From NCBI GenBank assembly GCA_964564675.1, contig CAZMBI010000003.1:1-64000 (forward strand): a stretch of 64,000 nucleotides of DNA. The letters run 5' to 3'. Below are positions 1 to 8,102 of this stretch, in pieces. A program made the translations under genes and the position numbers. Position 1 is the first letter of the stretch, and each line of letters starts with the position of its first letter. The stretch comes from CAZMBI01 sp964564675. GTDB lineage: Bacteria > Pseudomonadota > Alphaproteobacteria > Rickettsiales > UBA3002. A model generated the notes under the pieces. That model did not search any database, was not told the origin of the DNA, and worked only from the letters and a program-made list of their open reading frames with translations.

Positions 1-150
1 CAGGCCGCCTCCATCAAAGGCATTTACACCTATATCAGCACCCATCGCGAGCAGTTTCAGGGTTTGCTGGAGCAGGTGGGCAGAGAATTAAAGACGCTCA
101 AACAGCGAATGGATAAGGAATTAGGCGGTGGCGGACGGGCGATGGGTTAA
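1..150 (+). CDS. C-terminal end of an unrecognised protein (partial)
   Basis: An open frame enters from the left edge and stops at TAA 148-150, giving the last 49 residues. They begin QAASIKGIYTYI, continue through a charged, probably helical stretch (EQVGRELKTLKQRMDKE) and end in a glycine-rich tail (GGGGRAMG). The codon use resembles the downstream genes and the reading frame is uninterrupted, so I take it as a real gene end. Nothing in these residues identifies a family. A good promoter for the next gene follows directly, so this gene and sspB are probably separate transcription units. Confidence 0.55.
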   Translation, partial: QAASIKGIYTYISTHREQFQGLLEQVGRELKTLKQRMDKELGGGGRAMG

Positions 151-168
151 CCATATACCAAACCCCCC

Positions 169-202
169 TTGCACCGCCGGCTGTCTGTACTATAATAAGA
201 AG
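169..202 (+). promoter_or_regulatory. Sigma-70-type promoter of sspB-tadA, predicting a leaderless mRNA
   Basis: TTGCAC (169-174), a 16-base spacer and a perfect TATAAT (191-196) form a strong housekeeping-type promoter. Only six bases separate the -10 box from ATG 203, so transcription should begin at or next to the start codon. There is no Shine-Dalgarno sequence before the ATG. Confidence 0.7.
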
Positions 203-733
203 ATGAACGTTTCGAGCAGCACCGACTATGATATTGATTATCCCGCGTTGATCGACAACGCGATGCGCTCCGTCGTGCGTACGGCGATTCAGCAGGTGGC
301 CGATACCGGCGCGCTGCCGGGCGAGCATCATTTCTTCATCTCGTTTTTAACCAATCATCCCGGGGCGGAGATTTCCCCCGCCCTGCGCCAGCGCTACCCG
401 GAAGAGATGACGATCGTCATCCAGCATCAGTTCTGGGATTTGAAGGTGGATGACGAGAAATTTGCCATTACCCTGAGCTTCAACAATATTCCGGAACATC
501 TGGTGGTGCCGTTTGCGGCCCTTTCGGCGTTTGCCGATCCCAGTATCAAATTCGGTCTGCAATTCCACTCACGGCAATGGCAGGACGATGAAGAAGTTCA
601 CTGCCCCGCCACCGGCAAAACCGGGCGCGAGCTGCCGCCGGAGGCCAGTTTCGACGAGGAACCGCTGTCCGAGGCGCATCCGCCGGCTAATGACTCCAAA
701 GTCATCTCGCTGGAAGCGTTTCGCAAAAAGTGA
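203..733 (+). CDS. sspB: SspB-family ClpXP adaptor (alphaproteobacterial type)
   Basis: A protein of 176 residues that delivers substrates such as ssrA-tagged proteins to the ClpXP protease in the cytoplasm. The SspB fold is recognisable in its core (HHFFISFLTNHPGAEISPAL, then MTIVIQHQFWDLKVDDEKF, then FAITLSFNNIPEHLVVPF). An acidic, proline-rich linker follows, and the protein ends in KVISLEAFRKK, which matches the C-terminal ClpX-binding tail of alpha SspB proteins. An upstream in-frame start at 128 would lie ahead of the strong -10 box and inside the previous gene, so ATG 203 is preferred. The stop overlaps the tadA start. Confidence 0.85.
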   Translation: MNVSSSTDYDIDYPALIDNAMRSVVRTAIQQVADTGALPGEHHFFISFLTNHPGAEISPALRQRYPEEMTIVIQHQFWDLKVDDEKFAITLSFNNIPEHLVVPFAALSAFADPSIKFGLQFHSRQWQDDEEVHCPATGKTGRELPPEASFDEEPLSEAHPPANDSKVISLEAFRKK

Positions 734-1170
734 GCTATATCCAAGAGGCCCTGACGCTCGCCAGGCGCGCCCAGTCGATTGACGAGACGCCGATCGGCGC
801 GGTAATTGTCCATAACGACGTGATCATCGCCTCCGCTCATAACCAGACGCAGCAACTGTGCGACGCCACCGCCCATGCCGAAATGCTCGCCATCCGCGAG
901 GCCGGCGCGCGCCTCAACAGCCGCCACCTCAGCGACTGCGACCTGTATGTCACGCTTGAGCCCTGCCCGATGTGCGCCGCCGCCATCAGTTTCGCGCGGA
1001 TTCGTAAACTGACCTTCGGCGCCTATGATGCCAAAGGCGGCGGGGTGGAACACGGCCCGCGCATTTTCGAGCAGCCCACCTGCCATCACCGGCCGGAGGT
1101 GATCGGCGGCGTGATGGAAACCGAATGCGGCGCCCTGCTGCAAGATTTTTTCGCGGCACGGCGCGATTAG
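730..1170 (+). CDS. tadA: tRNA-specific adenosine deaminase TadA
   Basis: It deaminates the wobble adenosine of tRNA-Arg(ACG) to inosine, an essential cytoplasmic modification. The 146 residues carry the zinc-dependent deaminase signature: H49-A50-E51 with the catalytic glutamate, and P78-C79-P80-M81-C82 with the two zinc cysteines. The length is normal for TadA. The start is GTG 730, which overlaps the sspB stop (GTGA), so the two genes are probably translationally coupled. A related nucleoside deaminase is possible, but the motif spacing favours TadA. Confidence 0.88.
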   Translation: MSYIQEALTLARRAQSIDETPIGAVIVHNDVIIASAHNQTQQLCDATAHAEMLAIREAGARLNSRHLSDCDLYVTLEPCPMCAAAISFARIRKLTFGAYDAKGGGVEHGPRIFEQPTCHHRPEVIGGVMETECGALLQDFFAARRD

Positions 1171-1175
1171 TCTGT

Positions 1176-1187
1176 TATACTTGGATA
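1176..1187 (+). promoter_or_regulatory. -10 box spaced for a leaderless small-protein mRNA
   Basis: TATACT (1176-1181) is followed by exactly six bases and then ATG 1188, the same geometry as at sspB. No good -35 hexamer is visible 16-18 bases upstream, so this call is weaker. Confidence 0.4.
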
Positions 1188-1343
1188 ATGTCGTTATTTT
1201 CGCTGATTACCTGGCCGGTCAAGCTGGTCTTTTCTTTGGCGCATGCCGCCATTCGCCTGCTGATGGCGATGCTCTGGCTGCTGTTGAACCCGGTCATGCT
1301 GGTGCTGGTGGCGATTGGCGTGGCCATCGTGCTGTACGGTTGA
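1188..1343 (+). CDS. Small hydrophobic membrane protein, 51 residues
   Basis: A short frame that starts MSLFSLITWPVKLV and is dominated by two hydrophobic stretches, with a final segment rich in Leu, Val and Ile (LVLVAIGVAIVLYG). It probably spans the inner membrane once or twice. It lies 17 bases after tadA. A TATACT box sits six bases before its ATG and there is no Shine-Dalgarno. I recognise no family. The residue composition and the promoter placement support a real gene, but at this length a chance frame cannot be excluded. Confidence 0.5.
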   Translation: MSLFSLITWPVKLVFSLAHAAIRLLMAMLWLLLNPVMLVLVAIGVAIVLYG

Positions 1344-1440
1344 GCCCTCTGCCCGGCGCGGCATTGCCAAGCCGGCAGAAGCCTGATATAAACTAACTGA
1401 CTTTATGTTCCGCATAAAGACGCGCGCTACGCGGCGGAAT

Positions 1441-1488
1441 CCCGCCTCACGGCGGGCTTCATTGTCGATTAACAAAATAATCGACAAT
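1441..1488 (+). promoter_or_regulatory. Two hairpins in the ettA leader, one a perfect 10-bp palindrome
   Basis: CCCGCC-TCAC-GGCGGG (1441-1456) forms a GC-rich hairpin. It is followed by ATTGTCGATT (1461-1470), an eight-base spacer and AATCGACAAT (1479-1488), a perfect inverted repeat. The first could end transcription from upstream. The second is either an operator or an RNA hairpin in the ettA leader, ending 45 bases before the ATG. Confidence 0.5.
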
Positions 1489-1533
1489 AGCACGGGATTA
1501 ACCTATCGGATCATTCAGCCAGAAGGTACGTCT

Positions 1534-3216
1534 ATGTCCACCCAATATGTCTATGTTATCAAAGGCCTGTCGAAAACCTATGCCGGCGGCAAAACCGTGC
1601 TGAAGGATATCTGGCTGTCGTTTCTGCCCGGCGCCAAGATCGGCATTGTCGGCCATAACGGCGCTGGTAAATCCACCCTGCTTAAGATCATGGCCGGCCG
1701 TGAAACCGAGTTCAACGGCGAGGCCTGGCCAGCCGATGGGATCAAGGTCGGCTATCTTGAACAGGAGCCGCAGCTGGATACGAGCAAGACCGTCTTTGAC
1801 AATGTGATGGACGGGCTGAAGGACAAACAGGCACTGCTGGAGCGGTTCAACGAGCTATCGATGCAGCTCGGCGAGGTCACCGACGATGAGGAAATGATGC
1901 AGCTCGTCGCCGAACAGGGCGAATTGCAGGAGCAAATCGACGCCGCCGATGCGTGGAATCTGGAAACTGATGCCGAAATGGCGATGGAAGCGCTGCGCTG
2001 CCCGCCGGCGGATTCGACGGTCGATAAGCTCTCCGGTGGGGAGAAGCGGCGCGTCGCGCTGGCGCGGCTGTTGCTTGAAAAACCCGACATGCTGCTGCTC
2101 GATGAGCCGACCAACCATCTGGACGCTGAATCGGTGGCCTGGCTTGAGCGGTATTTGCAGGAATATGCGGGCACGGTGGTCATGGTCACCCATGATCGCT
2201 ATTTCCTCGATAACATCACCGGCTGGACGCTCGAGCTCGACCGCGGCGAAGGCAAGCCCTTTGAAGGCAATTATTCGAGTTGGCTGGAGCAGAAGGAAAA
2301 GCAACTCAGACAGGAAGAACGGGAAGAATCCGCCCGGCAGAGGCAAATCGCCGAAGAACTCGAATGGATCCGTTCCTCCCCCAAGGCGCGCCAGACCAAG
2401 TCCAAGGCGCGGGTCAAAGCGTTTGACGAACTGGTGAAACGGGAACAGGAGAAACGTCAGGGCGTGGCGCAGATCCGCATTCCCACCGCCGAGCGGCTGG
2501 GTGATCTGGTGATCGAAGCCGAACAGCTGCGCAAAGCCTATGGTAATCATTTGCTGATCGACGAGTTATCTTTCCATATCCCGCCGGGCGGTATTGTCGG
2601 CGTGGTCGGCCCTAACGGCGCGGGAAAAACCACGCTGTTTCGCATGATCACCGGGCAGGAGGAACCCGATGCCGGCACCATCCGCCTCGGTGAGAAGGTG
2701 CAGCTGGGCTATGTCGACCAGTCACGCGACTCGCTCGATGATAGCAAGACCGTGTGGGAAGAAATCTCCGGCGGGGTGGATATGATCGCGCTTGGCAAAC
2801 AGGAGGTGAAAAGCCGGGCCTATTGTTCGTGGTTTAACTTCAAGGGTCCGGATCAGCAGAAAAAAGTCGGCGTGCTCTCCGGCGGCGAGCGCAACCGCGT
2901 GCATCTGGCCAAGATGCTCAAATCCGGCGCCAATGTGCTGATGCTCGACGAGCCGACCAACGATCTGGACGTGGAAACGCTGCGCGCGCTCGAAGAAGCC
3001 CTGCTAGAATTCGCCGGCTGCGCCATTATCATCAGCCACGACCGGTTTTTCCTCGATCGCATCGCCACGCATATCCTGGCGTATGAGGGCGATTCCCACG
3101 TCGAATGGTTCGAAGGGAACTATCAGGACTATGAGGAAGACCGCAAACGCCGCCTCGGCGACGAGGCCATGCGCCCGACACGAATTAAATATAAGCCGAT
3201 CAGCCGGGCAGCGTAA
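1534..3216 (+). CDS. ettA: Energy-dependent translational throttle protein EttA (ABC-F ATPase)
   Basis: A 560-residue cytoplasmic ABC-F protein (E. coli EttA is 555). EttA binds the ribosomal E site and gates entry into elongation according to the ATP/ADP ratio. Two ATPase domains are clear: Walker A GHNGAGKST near residue 40, signature LSGGEKRR near 166 and DEPTNHLD near 190; then GPNGAGKTT near 359, LSGGERNR near 448 and DEPTNDLD near 472. There are no membrane segments. ATG 1534 is chosen over an in-frame start at 1405 because MSTQYVYVIKGLSKTY is the family N-terminus and AAGG precedes it, and because the longer form would translate through the leader hairpins. Confidence 0.93.
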   Translation: MSTQYVYVIKGLSKTYAGGKTVLKDIWLSFLPGAKIGIVGHNGAGKSTLLKIMAGRETEFNGEAWPADGIKVGYLEQEPQLDTSKTVFDNVMDGLKDKQALLERFNELSMQLGEVTDDEEMMQLVAEQGELQEQIDAADAWNLETDAEMAMEALRCPPADSTVDKLSGGEKRRVALARLLLEKPDMLLLDEPTNHLDAESVAWLERYLQEYAGTVVMVTHDRYFLDNITGWTLELDRGEGKPFEGNYSSWLEQKEKQLRQEEREESARQRQIAEELEWIRSSPKARQTKSKARVKAFDELVKREQEKRQGVAQIRIPTAERLGDLVIEAEQLRKAYGNHLLIDELSFHIPPGGIVGVVGPNGAGKTTLFRMITGQEEPDAGTIRLGEKVQLGYVDQSRDSLDDSKTVWEEISGGVDMIALGKQEVKSRAYCSWFNFKGPDQQKKVGVLSGGERNRVHLAKMLKSGANVLMLDEPTNDLDVETLRALEEALLEFAGCAIIISHDRFFLDRIATHILAYEGDSHVEWFEGNYQDYEEDRKRRLGDEAMRPTRIKYKPISRAA

Positions 3217-3222
3217 TAAAAC

Positions 3223-3256
3223 ACGGTTGTTGCCCGTTTACGGTTGTTGCACGTTT
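3223..3256. repeat. Tandem duplication, two 17-base units
   Basis: ACGGTTGTTGCCCGTTT (3223-3239) is followed directly by ACGGTTGTTGCACGTTT (3240-3256), with one mismatch. It lies between the convergent ends of ettA and mlaC. No terminator hairpin is evident there. Confidence 0.8.
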
Positions 3257-3270
3257 ATAGATAACGCGCA

Positions 3271-3873
3271 CTAACTCTTCGCCGCTTCGGCTTTTTTCTC
3301 CAGCACATCGATCAGGTAATCCAGCCCTTTATTAGCGATGACCGAATTGAACTCCGAGCGCTGGGTGGTGATCATGCTCACCCCTTCAATGATAATGTCG
3401 TAGATTTTTAACCGATCGCCATCTTCCCGGATGCGATAATCCACCAGCATATTTGGCTCATTGGTATTAACCAGTTCCATACCCAGTAGATACTCGCCTT
3501 CTTCCTCACTGGTGGTGCGCACCTCGGTGATGCGGTATTCCTGCCCGGTATGATCAATCAGCCGGTCGGTATAATATTTGAGAACGAATGCCTTATAATT
3601 GCGCTGATAAGCCCGGCGCTGCTGCTCGCTGGCGGTGCGCCAATAGCGGCCGAGCGCAAATCGCGAGACCCAATCGATATCAACGTGATTGTCGAACAGT
3701 CGCTCCAGCTTGCGCTGTTTCTCAGCCGCGCCAAGTGCTTCCTGCGTCAAAATATCCTGCACGCTTTGCGCCAGATTATCGGCAAACGCTTTCACCTCGG
3801 TTTCTTTTTCGGCCCAGGCTGCAGTGGCCCAGCAGCATAGCACACACACCCATAACCATTTGCCTATTCTCAT
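3271..3873 (-). CDS. mlaC: MlaC-type phospholipid-binding protein
   Basis: A 200-residue periplasmic protein of the MlaC (Ttg2D) family, which shuttles phospholipids between the outer-membrane MlaA complex and the inner-membrane MlaFEDB transporter. An N-terminal signal peptide is visible (hydrophobic WLWVCVLCCWATAAWA, cleavage probably before EKE). The body carries the family pattern, including FALGRYWRTASEQQRRAY and YRITEVRTTSEEEGEYL. It lies 26 bases downstream of mlaA on the same strand, which supports both calls. The rest of the Mla transporter is not in the window. Confidence 0.85.
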   Translation of the reverse strand: MRIGKWLWVCVLCCWATAAWAEKETEVKAFADNLAQSVQDILTQEALGAAEKQRKLERLFDNHVDIDWVSRFALGRYWRTASEQQRRAYQRNYKAFVLKYYTDRLIDHTGQEYRITEVRTTSEEEGEYLLGMELVNTNEPNMLVDYRIREDGDRLKIYDIIIEGVSMITTQRSEFNSVIANKGLDYLIDVLEKKAEAAKS

Positions 3874-3899
3874 ATTGCTTGCCTTTTTACTCGTAATTA

Positions 3900-4628
3900 T
3901 TAATTATTGATGGGCCAGATATCCGGCGTTTTGGGATTGCGTCGCTGGTTGCGAATCATCGCTTCCCGGCGTTGCAGATAACCGCTGCGGATCGTCGCAT
4001 ACGGATCGAACGAGGTTTCATAAATCTCGTCCAGCGTGTCCAGCGCCTCTTCGCGCTGGGCAATGCCGTTAACCGCCGCCAATGCGGCGCTGCCGCCATC
4101 ATCGAGCGGATAGGTCCAAGGGTTCAAAAAGATATCGACCACCCGGCCAAAGGCATCGCGCGTGGTGCTCGGCCCCATGATGGGAAGCACCAGATAGGCG
4201 CTGTCGGTATTATCGGCCCACACGGCCAAGGTCTGGCCGAAATCTTCATTACGATAGGTCAGCTCGGTATTTTCGCCGGCAAAATCGTACAACCCGCCAA
4301 AGCCGAACGTCGTATTTAAGATGAAACGCCAGAAGGCGGTGAAGCCGCGTTGCGCGTCAAACTGCAGAAACGCGTTGATCATTGTCACCGGCTCATAGAA
4401 ATTGCGCAGCGCATTGCGGATGCCTTTGCGGCCGATTTCCGGCACAACGAAGCGATAGCTGCGCGCCACCGGCTCGAGCAGCACCATATCGACCACTTCA
4501 TTGAAGGCGAACACCTGGCGATTAAACGGCTCGTATGGGTCTTGCCGAACGGTGGCATAATCCTGCACCGGCGCACATGCGAACATCAGCGGTGCGATGA
4601 GTATGGCAAGCCAAATCGAGCGTTTCAT
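3900..4628 (-). CDS. mlaA: MlaA (VacJ) outer-membrane lipoprotein
   Basis: A 242-residue lipoprotein that removes mislocalised phospholipids from the outer leaflet of the outer membrane. The signal peptide ends in a lipobox (LMFAC) with the lipidated cysteine at residue 18. The VacJ signature DPYEPFNRQVFAFNEVVD follows, and the family core continues through GIRNALRNFYEPVTMINAFL and GPSTTRDAFGRVVD. AGGA lies eight bases before the ATG. It is the first gene of a two-gene unit with mlaC and diverges from metF across about 200 bases. Confidence 0.9.
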   Translation of the reverse strand: MKRSIWLAILIAPLMFACAPVQDYATVRQDPYEPFNRQVFAFNEVVDMVLLEPVARSYRFVVPEIGRKGIRNALRNFYEPVTMINAFLQFDAQRGFTAFWRFILNTTFGFGGLYDFAGENTELTYRNEDFGQTLAVWADNTDSAYLVLPIMGPSTTRDAFGRVVDIFLNPWTYPLDDGGSAALAAVNGIAQREEALDTLDEIYETSFDPYATIRSGYLQRREAMIRNQRRNPKTPDIWPINN

Positions 4629-4825
4629 AAATGAATCCTGTGTTATTGTATCATACGTATATGGCTATCACACCAGTGTAGCGAGGTGACAGTACAAAGT
4701 CCTGCACTTAATTCACTTGACATGCTAGAGTTACTTAAGTGAGTTGTCGGTAGCTTCCTAGTGCAATGTTGGCATAATACCCGTGGAAGTTACGATCTGT
4801 GTTTTTTATGCAACAAAGAGGGGCC
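4629..4825. promoter_or_regulatory. Divergent mlaA / metF control region
   Basis: On the plus strand an extended -10 (TGG then CATAAT, 4770-4778) lies about 48 bases before the chosen metF start. TTGACA (4717-4722) has no good -10 at the right spacing. CACTTAA (4705-4711) and TTAAGTG (4735-4741) form an inverted repeat with a 23-base spacer, which could be an operator. I saw no SAM riboswitch-like structure. Confidence 0.35.
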
Positions 4826-5710
4826 ATGCCGCGTGATATTCCTGCCGCCCCGGCGGTGTCATTCGAGTTCTTCCCGCCGAAAACGCCGGAACTGGAGCAG
4901 CGTTTGTGGGAGAGCATCACCCTGTTAGCCCCGCTGAGGCCGCGCTTTGTCTCCGTTACCTATGGCGCGGGCGGCTCCACGCGTGATCGCACCCATCGTC
5001 TTGTGCGCCGTATTCGCGAGGAAACCGAACTGGAACCGGCGGCGCATCTGACCTGCGTCAATGCCAGCAGGGCCGAGATTCAGGCCATTGCGCGCGATTA
5101 CCGGGCGCACGGCATCCGCCATATCGTCGCCCTGCGCGGCGACCCGCCGCAAGGCGAGAGCGCGTATCATCCGCCGGCAGACGGCTACCCTTATGCGGAT
5201 TCGCTGGTGGAAGGGCTGCTTGAGGTGGCGGATTTTGAGATCAGCGTGGCCGCCTATCCCGAAGTCCACCCGCAAGCGCCCTCGCCGCAGGCTGATTTAG
5301 ACCATCTTAAACGCAAGCTGGACGCCGGCGCGCAGCGCGCCATCACGCAATATTTTTTCGACACGCCGGTTTACTTCGAATTTCTGGAGCGTGTGCGCCG
5401 GGCCGGGATTACCGCTCCGATCGTCCCCGGCATTCTGCCCATCGGCAATTACGCCCAGATGGTGCGGTTTTCCGCCATATGCGGCGCGCACGTGCCGGAG
5501 TGGGTACATCAGCGTTTTGCCGAGATCGAAGCCCCCGAAGAGATGGCGGAACGCGCCATTGAAACCGCGATGGAGCAATGCGAAGCACTCATCCGCGGCG
5601 GTGTCGATCAGTTTCATTTTTACACCTTAAACCGCGCAGATCTGGTCACAGCTATTTGTGCGCAGATGGGGATTCAGGCAAAGCAGGAGGCGGCCCATGC
5701 AGTACGTTAG
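4826..5710 (+). CDS. metF: 5,10-methylenetetrahydrofolate reductase
   Basis: A cytoplasmic FAD enzyme that reduces methylene-THF to methyl-THF for methionine synthesis. The N-terminus VSFEFFPPKTPELEQRLW, the segment FVSVTYGAGGSTRDRT, the flavin-site ALRGDPP and the C-terminal QFHFYTLNRADL are family hallmarks. The 294 residues match the usual length (E. coli 296). ATG 4826 is chosen because AGAGGGG precedes it; in-frame starts at 4799 (GTG) and 4808 (ATG) lack a ribosome site. It overlaps the next gene by 14 bases. Confidence 0.92.
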   Translation: MPRDIPAAPAVSFEFFPPKTPELEQRLWESITLLAPLRPRFVSVTYGAGGSTRDRTHRLVRRIREETELEPAAHLTCVNASRAEIQAIARDYRAHGIRHIVALRGDPPQGESAYHPPADGYPYADSLVEGLLEVADFEISVAAYPEVHPQAPSPQADLDHLKRKLDAGAQRAITQYFFDTPVYFEFLERVRRAGITAPIVPGILPIGNYAQMVRFSAICGAHVPEWVHQRFAEIEAPEEMAERAIETAMEQCEALIRGGVDQFHFYTLNRADLVTAICAQMGIQAKQEAAHAVR

Positions 5711-6293
5711 CATTATTGGCGCATTGTTTTTATTAACCGGGTGTCAGTCGCTTGCCCTCGCAGGGGCGACCGGTGCCGCCAGAGTGGCGGCCGAAGAGCG
5801 CACGCTCGGAGAAGCTGTGGACGATATCGGCATTTACACCGAGATCAACCATTATTACGGCCAGACCGACGTTAATGACCTGCTGCCGCATGTCAGTGTC
5901 ACCGTGCGTCAGGGCCGTGTGTTGCTGACCGGTAAGGTGAACAAGGCGCAAACCAAAGCCGCGGCGGAGGAATTAGCCTGGAAAGCCGACGGCGTACGCG
6001 AAGTAATCAACGAAATTGAGGTGGTGCCGGATAGCGGACCAGCCGGACGCGCCCGTGATGAATGGGTGGAAAAGCAGCTGGAAGGCCGGCTGACGATCAC
6101 CAAGGGCATCAATATTCTTAATTTTGCCATTGAGGTGACCAACGGCACGGCCTATTTTATCGGTCTGGTGGAAAACGAAGACGAGCTGGACCGCATATTG
6201 CGCGTGGCCAGCACCACCAAGGGCGTGAAAAAGGTGATCAGCCATTTGCGCCTGTTTGAGCAAAACGCCAACCCAAACCCTGCCGAACTGTAA
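5697..6293 (+). CDS. BON-domain lipoprotein
   Basis: A 198-residue protein with a lipoprotein signal peptide (LFLLTGC) and two BON (OsmY-like) domains: one near residues 50-115 (VSVTVRQGRVLLTGKV and DGVREVINEIEVV) and a second near 125-190 (FAIEVTNGTAYFIGLVE and GVKKVISHLRLF). Such proteins are thought to bind membranes or support the outer membrane under stress. ATG 5697 is chosen because AGGAGG sits just ahead and the lipobox follows at the right distance. It overlaps metF by 14 bases and precedes gshB by three, so the three genes probably form one operon. Confidence 0.82.
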   Translation: MQYVSIIGALFLLTGCQSLALAGATGAARVAAEERTLGEAVDDIGIYTEINHYYGQTDVNDLLPHVSVTVRQGRVLLTGKVNKAQTKAAAEELAWKADGVREVINEIEVVPDSGPAGRARDEWVEKQLEGRLTITKGINILNFAIEVTNGTAYFIGLVENEDELDRILRVASTTKGVKKVISHLRLFEQNANPNPAEL

Positions 6294-6296
6294 GCG

Positions 6297-7250
6297 ATGG
6301 GGCTGCACGTTGCCATCCAGATGGACCCGCCGGCAGGGCTGAACCCGGCGGACGACTCCACCCTTGCGCTGGCGTTGGAAGCGCAGGCGCGCGGCCATAC
6401 GCTGTATTATTATCACGCCGGGGAATTGAGCCACCGGCACGGCAGTGTCTGGGCGCCGCTGCGACCCGTGCGGTTTTTTGATCAGTCCCGCGAATGGTTT
6501 CGTGAAGACGCGCCGGAACCGACAGATTTGCGCCACGTCGACGTGGTGCTGATGCGCCAGGACCCGCCCTATGATATGGCCTATCTGACGGCGACGTATC
6601 TGCTCGATCAGATCACCGCCGAGACGCTGGTGGTAAACCACCCAGCCGCCGTGCGCAACGCGCCTGAGAAATTATCCATCCTGCAGTTTCCGGATTACAT
6701 CCCGCCAGGCTGTATCACCCGGGATATAGCCACCATCGACGCCTTTCGCCGCGAACACGGGGCGATTATTGTCAAGCCGCTTTATGGCTATGGCGGACAT
6801 GAGGTCTATTATTTCACGCCTGAGGACAGTAATTGCCCCGTGGTGCTTGAGCATTATCTCGGTCTCTCGCCGCTGCCGCTGATCGTCCAGCGCTTTTTAC
6901 CCGAGGTGAGTGAACAGGACCGGCGCGTGATACTGATTGACGGCAAAATAGCCGGCGCCATCGGCCGTATTCCGCTGGCCGGTCATATACGCAGCAATAT
7001 GCGGGTCGGCGGGCAGGCCGTAGCGGCGGAACTCAGCGCCCGCCAGCGAACCATCTGCGAAGCGGTGGGGGCGGTCATCGCGCGCGAGGGTATCCTGCTG
7101 GCGGGGCTGGATTTGATCGGCGAATATCTGACCGAGATTAACGTCACCTCCCCCACCGGCCTGCGGGCGGTGGCAGCCACCTCTGAACACCGCCCGGCCG
7201 CCGCCTTCTGGGATGCAGTGAACCGAAAGGTTCCCAGCCCCTCGCCTTAA
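6297..7250 (+). CDS. gshB: Glutathione synthetase
   Basis: An ATP-grasp enzyme that joins gamma-glutamylcysteine to glycine. The 317 residues match GshB in length. The N-terminus VAIQMDPPAGLNPADDSTLA and the segment VDVVLMRQDPPYDMAYLTAT are diagnostic, and the ATP-grasp lysine region (AIIVKPLYGYGGHEVYYF) and the late GLDLIGEYLTEINVTSPTG motif are present. It begins three bases after the BON lipoprotein. Its end overlaps the convergent cysQ by four bases. Confidence 0.9.
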   Translation: MGLHVAIQMDPPAGLNPADDSTLALALEAQARGHTLYYYHAGELSHRHGSVWAPLRPVRFFDQSREWFREDAPEPTDLRHVDVVLMRQDPPYDMAYLTATYLLDQITAETLVVNHPAAVRNAPEKLSILQFPDYIPPGCITRDIATIDAFRREHGAIIVKPLYGYGGHEVYYFTPEDSNCPVVLEHYLGLSPLPLIVQRFLPEVSEQDRRVILIDGKIAGAIGRIPLAGHIRSNMRVGGQAVAAELSARQRTICEAVGAVIAREGILLAGLDLIGEYLTEINVTSPTGLRAVAATSEHRPAAAFWDAVNRKVPSPSP

Positions 7251-8023
7251 TTCCCCCACACCACAAAAGGACCGTTGCGAAAATCGGGCCGACCATAGGT
7301 AAAAGGATCACCCTGCGGCGTTTCAACACGGCCGCCGGCGGCCAGCACAATGGCATGCCCGGCGGCGGTATCCCATTCCATGGTCGGCCCGAAGCGCGGG
7401 TAAATATCGGCGGCGCCTTCCGCCACGCGGCAGAATTTGAGCGAGCTAGCCGCCGCCACGCGCTCGCTGATCGACAGTTCAGCAAGAAACGCATCAGTCT
7501 TGCGGTCACGGTGAGAGAGGCTGACCACCGCCGTCATCCCCGCCGGCGGCGCCGGGCGCGTGTAGATGGGCCGGCGCGGTCCGTCATGGTCCTGCCGCCA
7601 GGCGTCGCCCGCCTCGCTGCCGGCATACAGCTGACGCGTTACCGGCAGGTAGATCACCCCCATACTGGGGTAATACCCGTTGCCATGGCGCGTGACGAGG
7701 CCGATATTGACGGTAAATTCCGCTTCGCCGCGCAGAAAGCTTTTGGTGCCGTCAAGCGGATCCACCAGCCAGAAGCGCTCGGGATTTTCGGGCAGCACAT
7801 GCGTTTCGCCCTCCTCGGAAATAATCGGAATCTCCGGCGCAAGCTCCTGCAATTCCCTTACGATCAGATGATTCGCCGCATGATCGGCGGCGGTCACCGG
7901 GCTGGCATCCGCTTTGCGCGCTACCGCCACATCGGTTTGGTGATAACCCAGAATGACTTCGCCGGCGGCTTGTGCGATGCAACATAAGCCGTTCATAAAT
8001 AATTCGTTTTGTGTATCAGCCAT
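7247..8023 (-). CDS. cysQ: 3'(2'),5'-bisphosphate nucleotidase CysQ
   Basis: It hydrolyses 3'-phosphoadenosine 5'-phosphate, the by-product of sulfate assimilation, and belongs to the inositol-monophosphatase superfamily. The metal-binding motifs are visible: ISEEGE near residue 64, WLVDPLDGTKSFL near 85 and the late WDTAAGHAIVLAAGG. The length, 258 residues, is typical. It diverges from gdh and ends tail-to-tail with gshB. A general inositol monophosphatase is the alternative, but FLRGEAEFTVNIGL fits CysQ better. Confidence 0.85.
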   Translation of the reverse strand: MADTQNELFMNGLCCIAQAAGEVILGYHQTDVAVARKADASPVTAADHAANHLIVRELQELAPEIPIISEEGETHVLPENPERFWLVDPLDGTKSFLRGEAEFTVNIGLVTRHGNGYYPSMGVIYLPVTRQLYAGSEAGDAWRQDHDGPRRPIYTRPAPPAGMTAVVSLSHRDRKTDAFLAELSISERVAAASSLKFCRVAEGAADIYPRFGPTMEWDTAAGHAIVLAAGGRVETPQGDPFTYGRPDFRNGPFVVWGN

Positions 8024-8102
8024 AGCGTTTTATGGGGTGACAACCGGCGCGTTGATGCGTATGAATAACGCCATACCATAACCTCAAATTGCACCCAAGG
8101 CT

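Noticed and set aside
4629..4825. SAM riboswitch upstream of metF
   Set aside because: No pseudoknot-like pairing resembling SAM-I or SAM-II was found, and the likely leader is too short.
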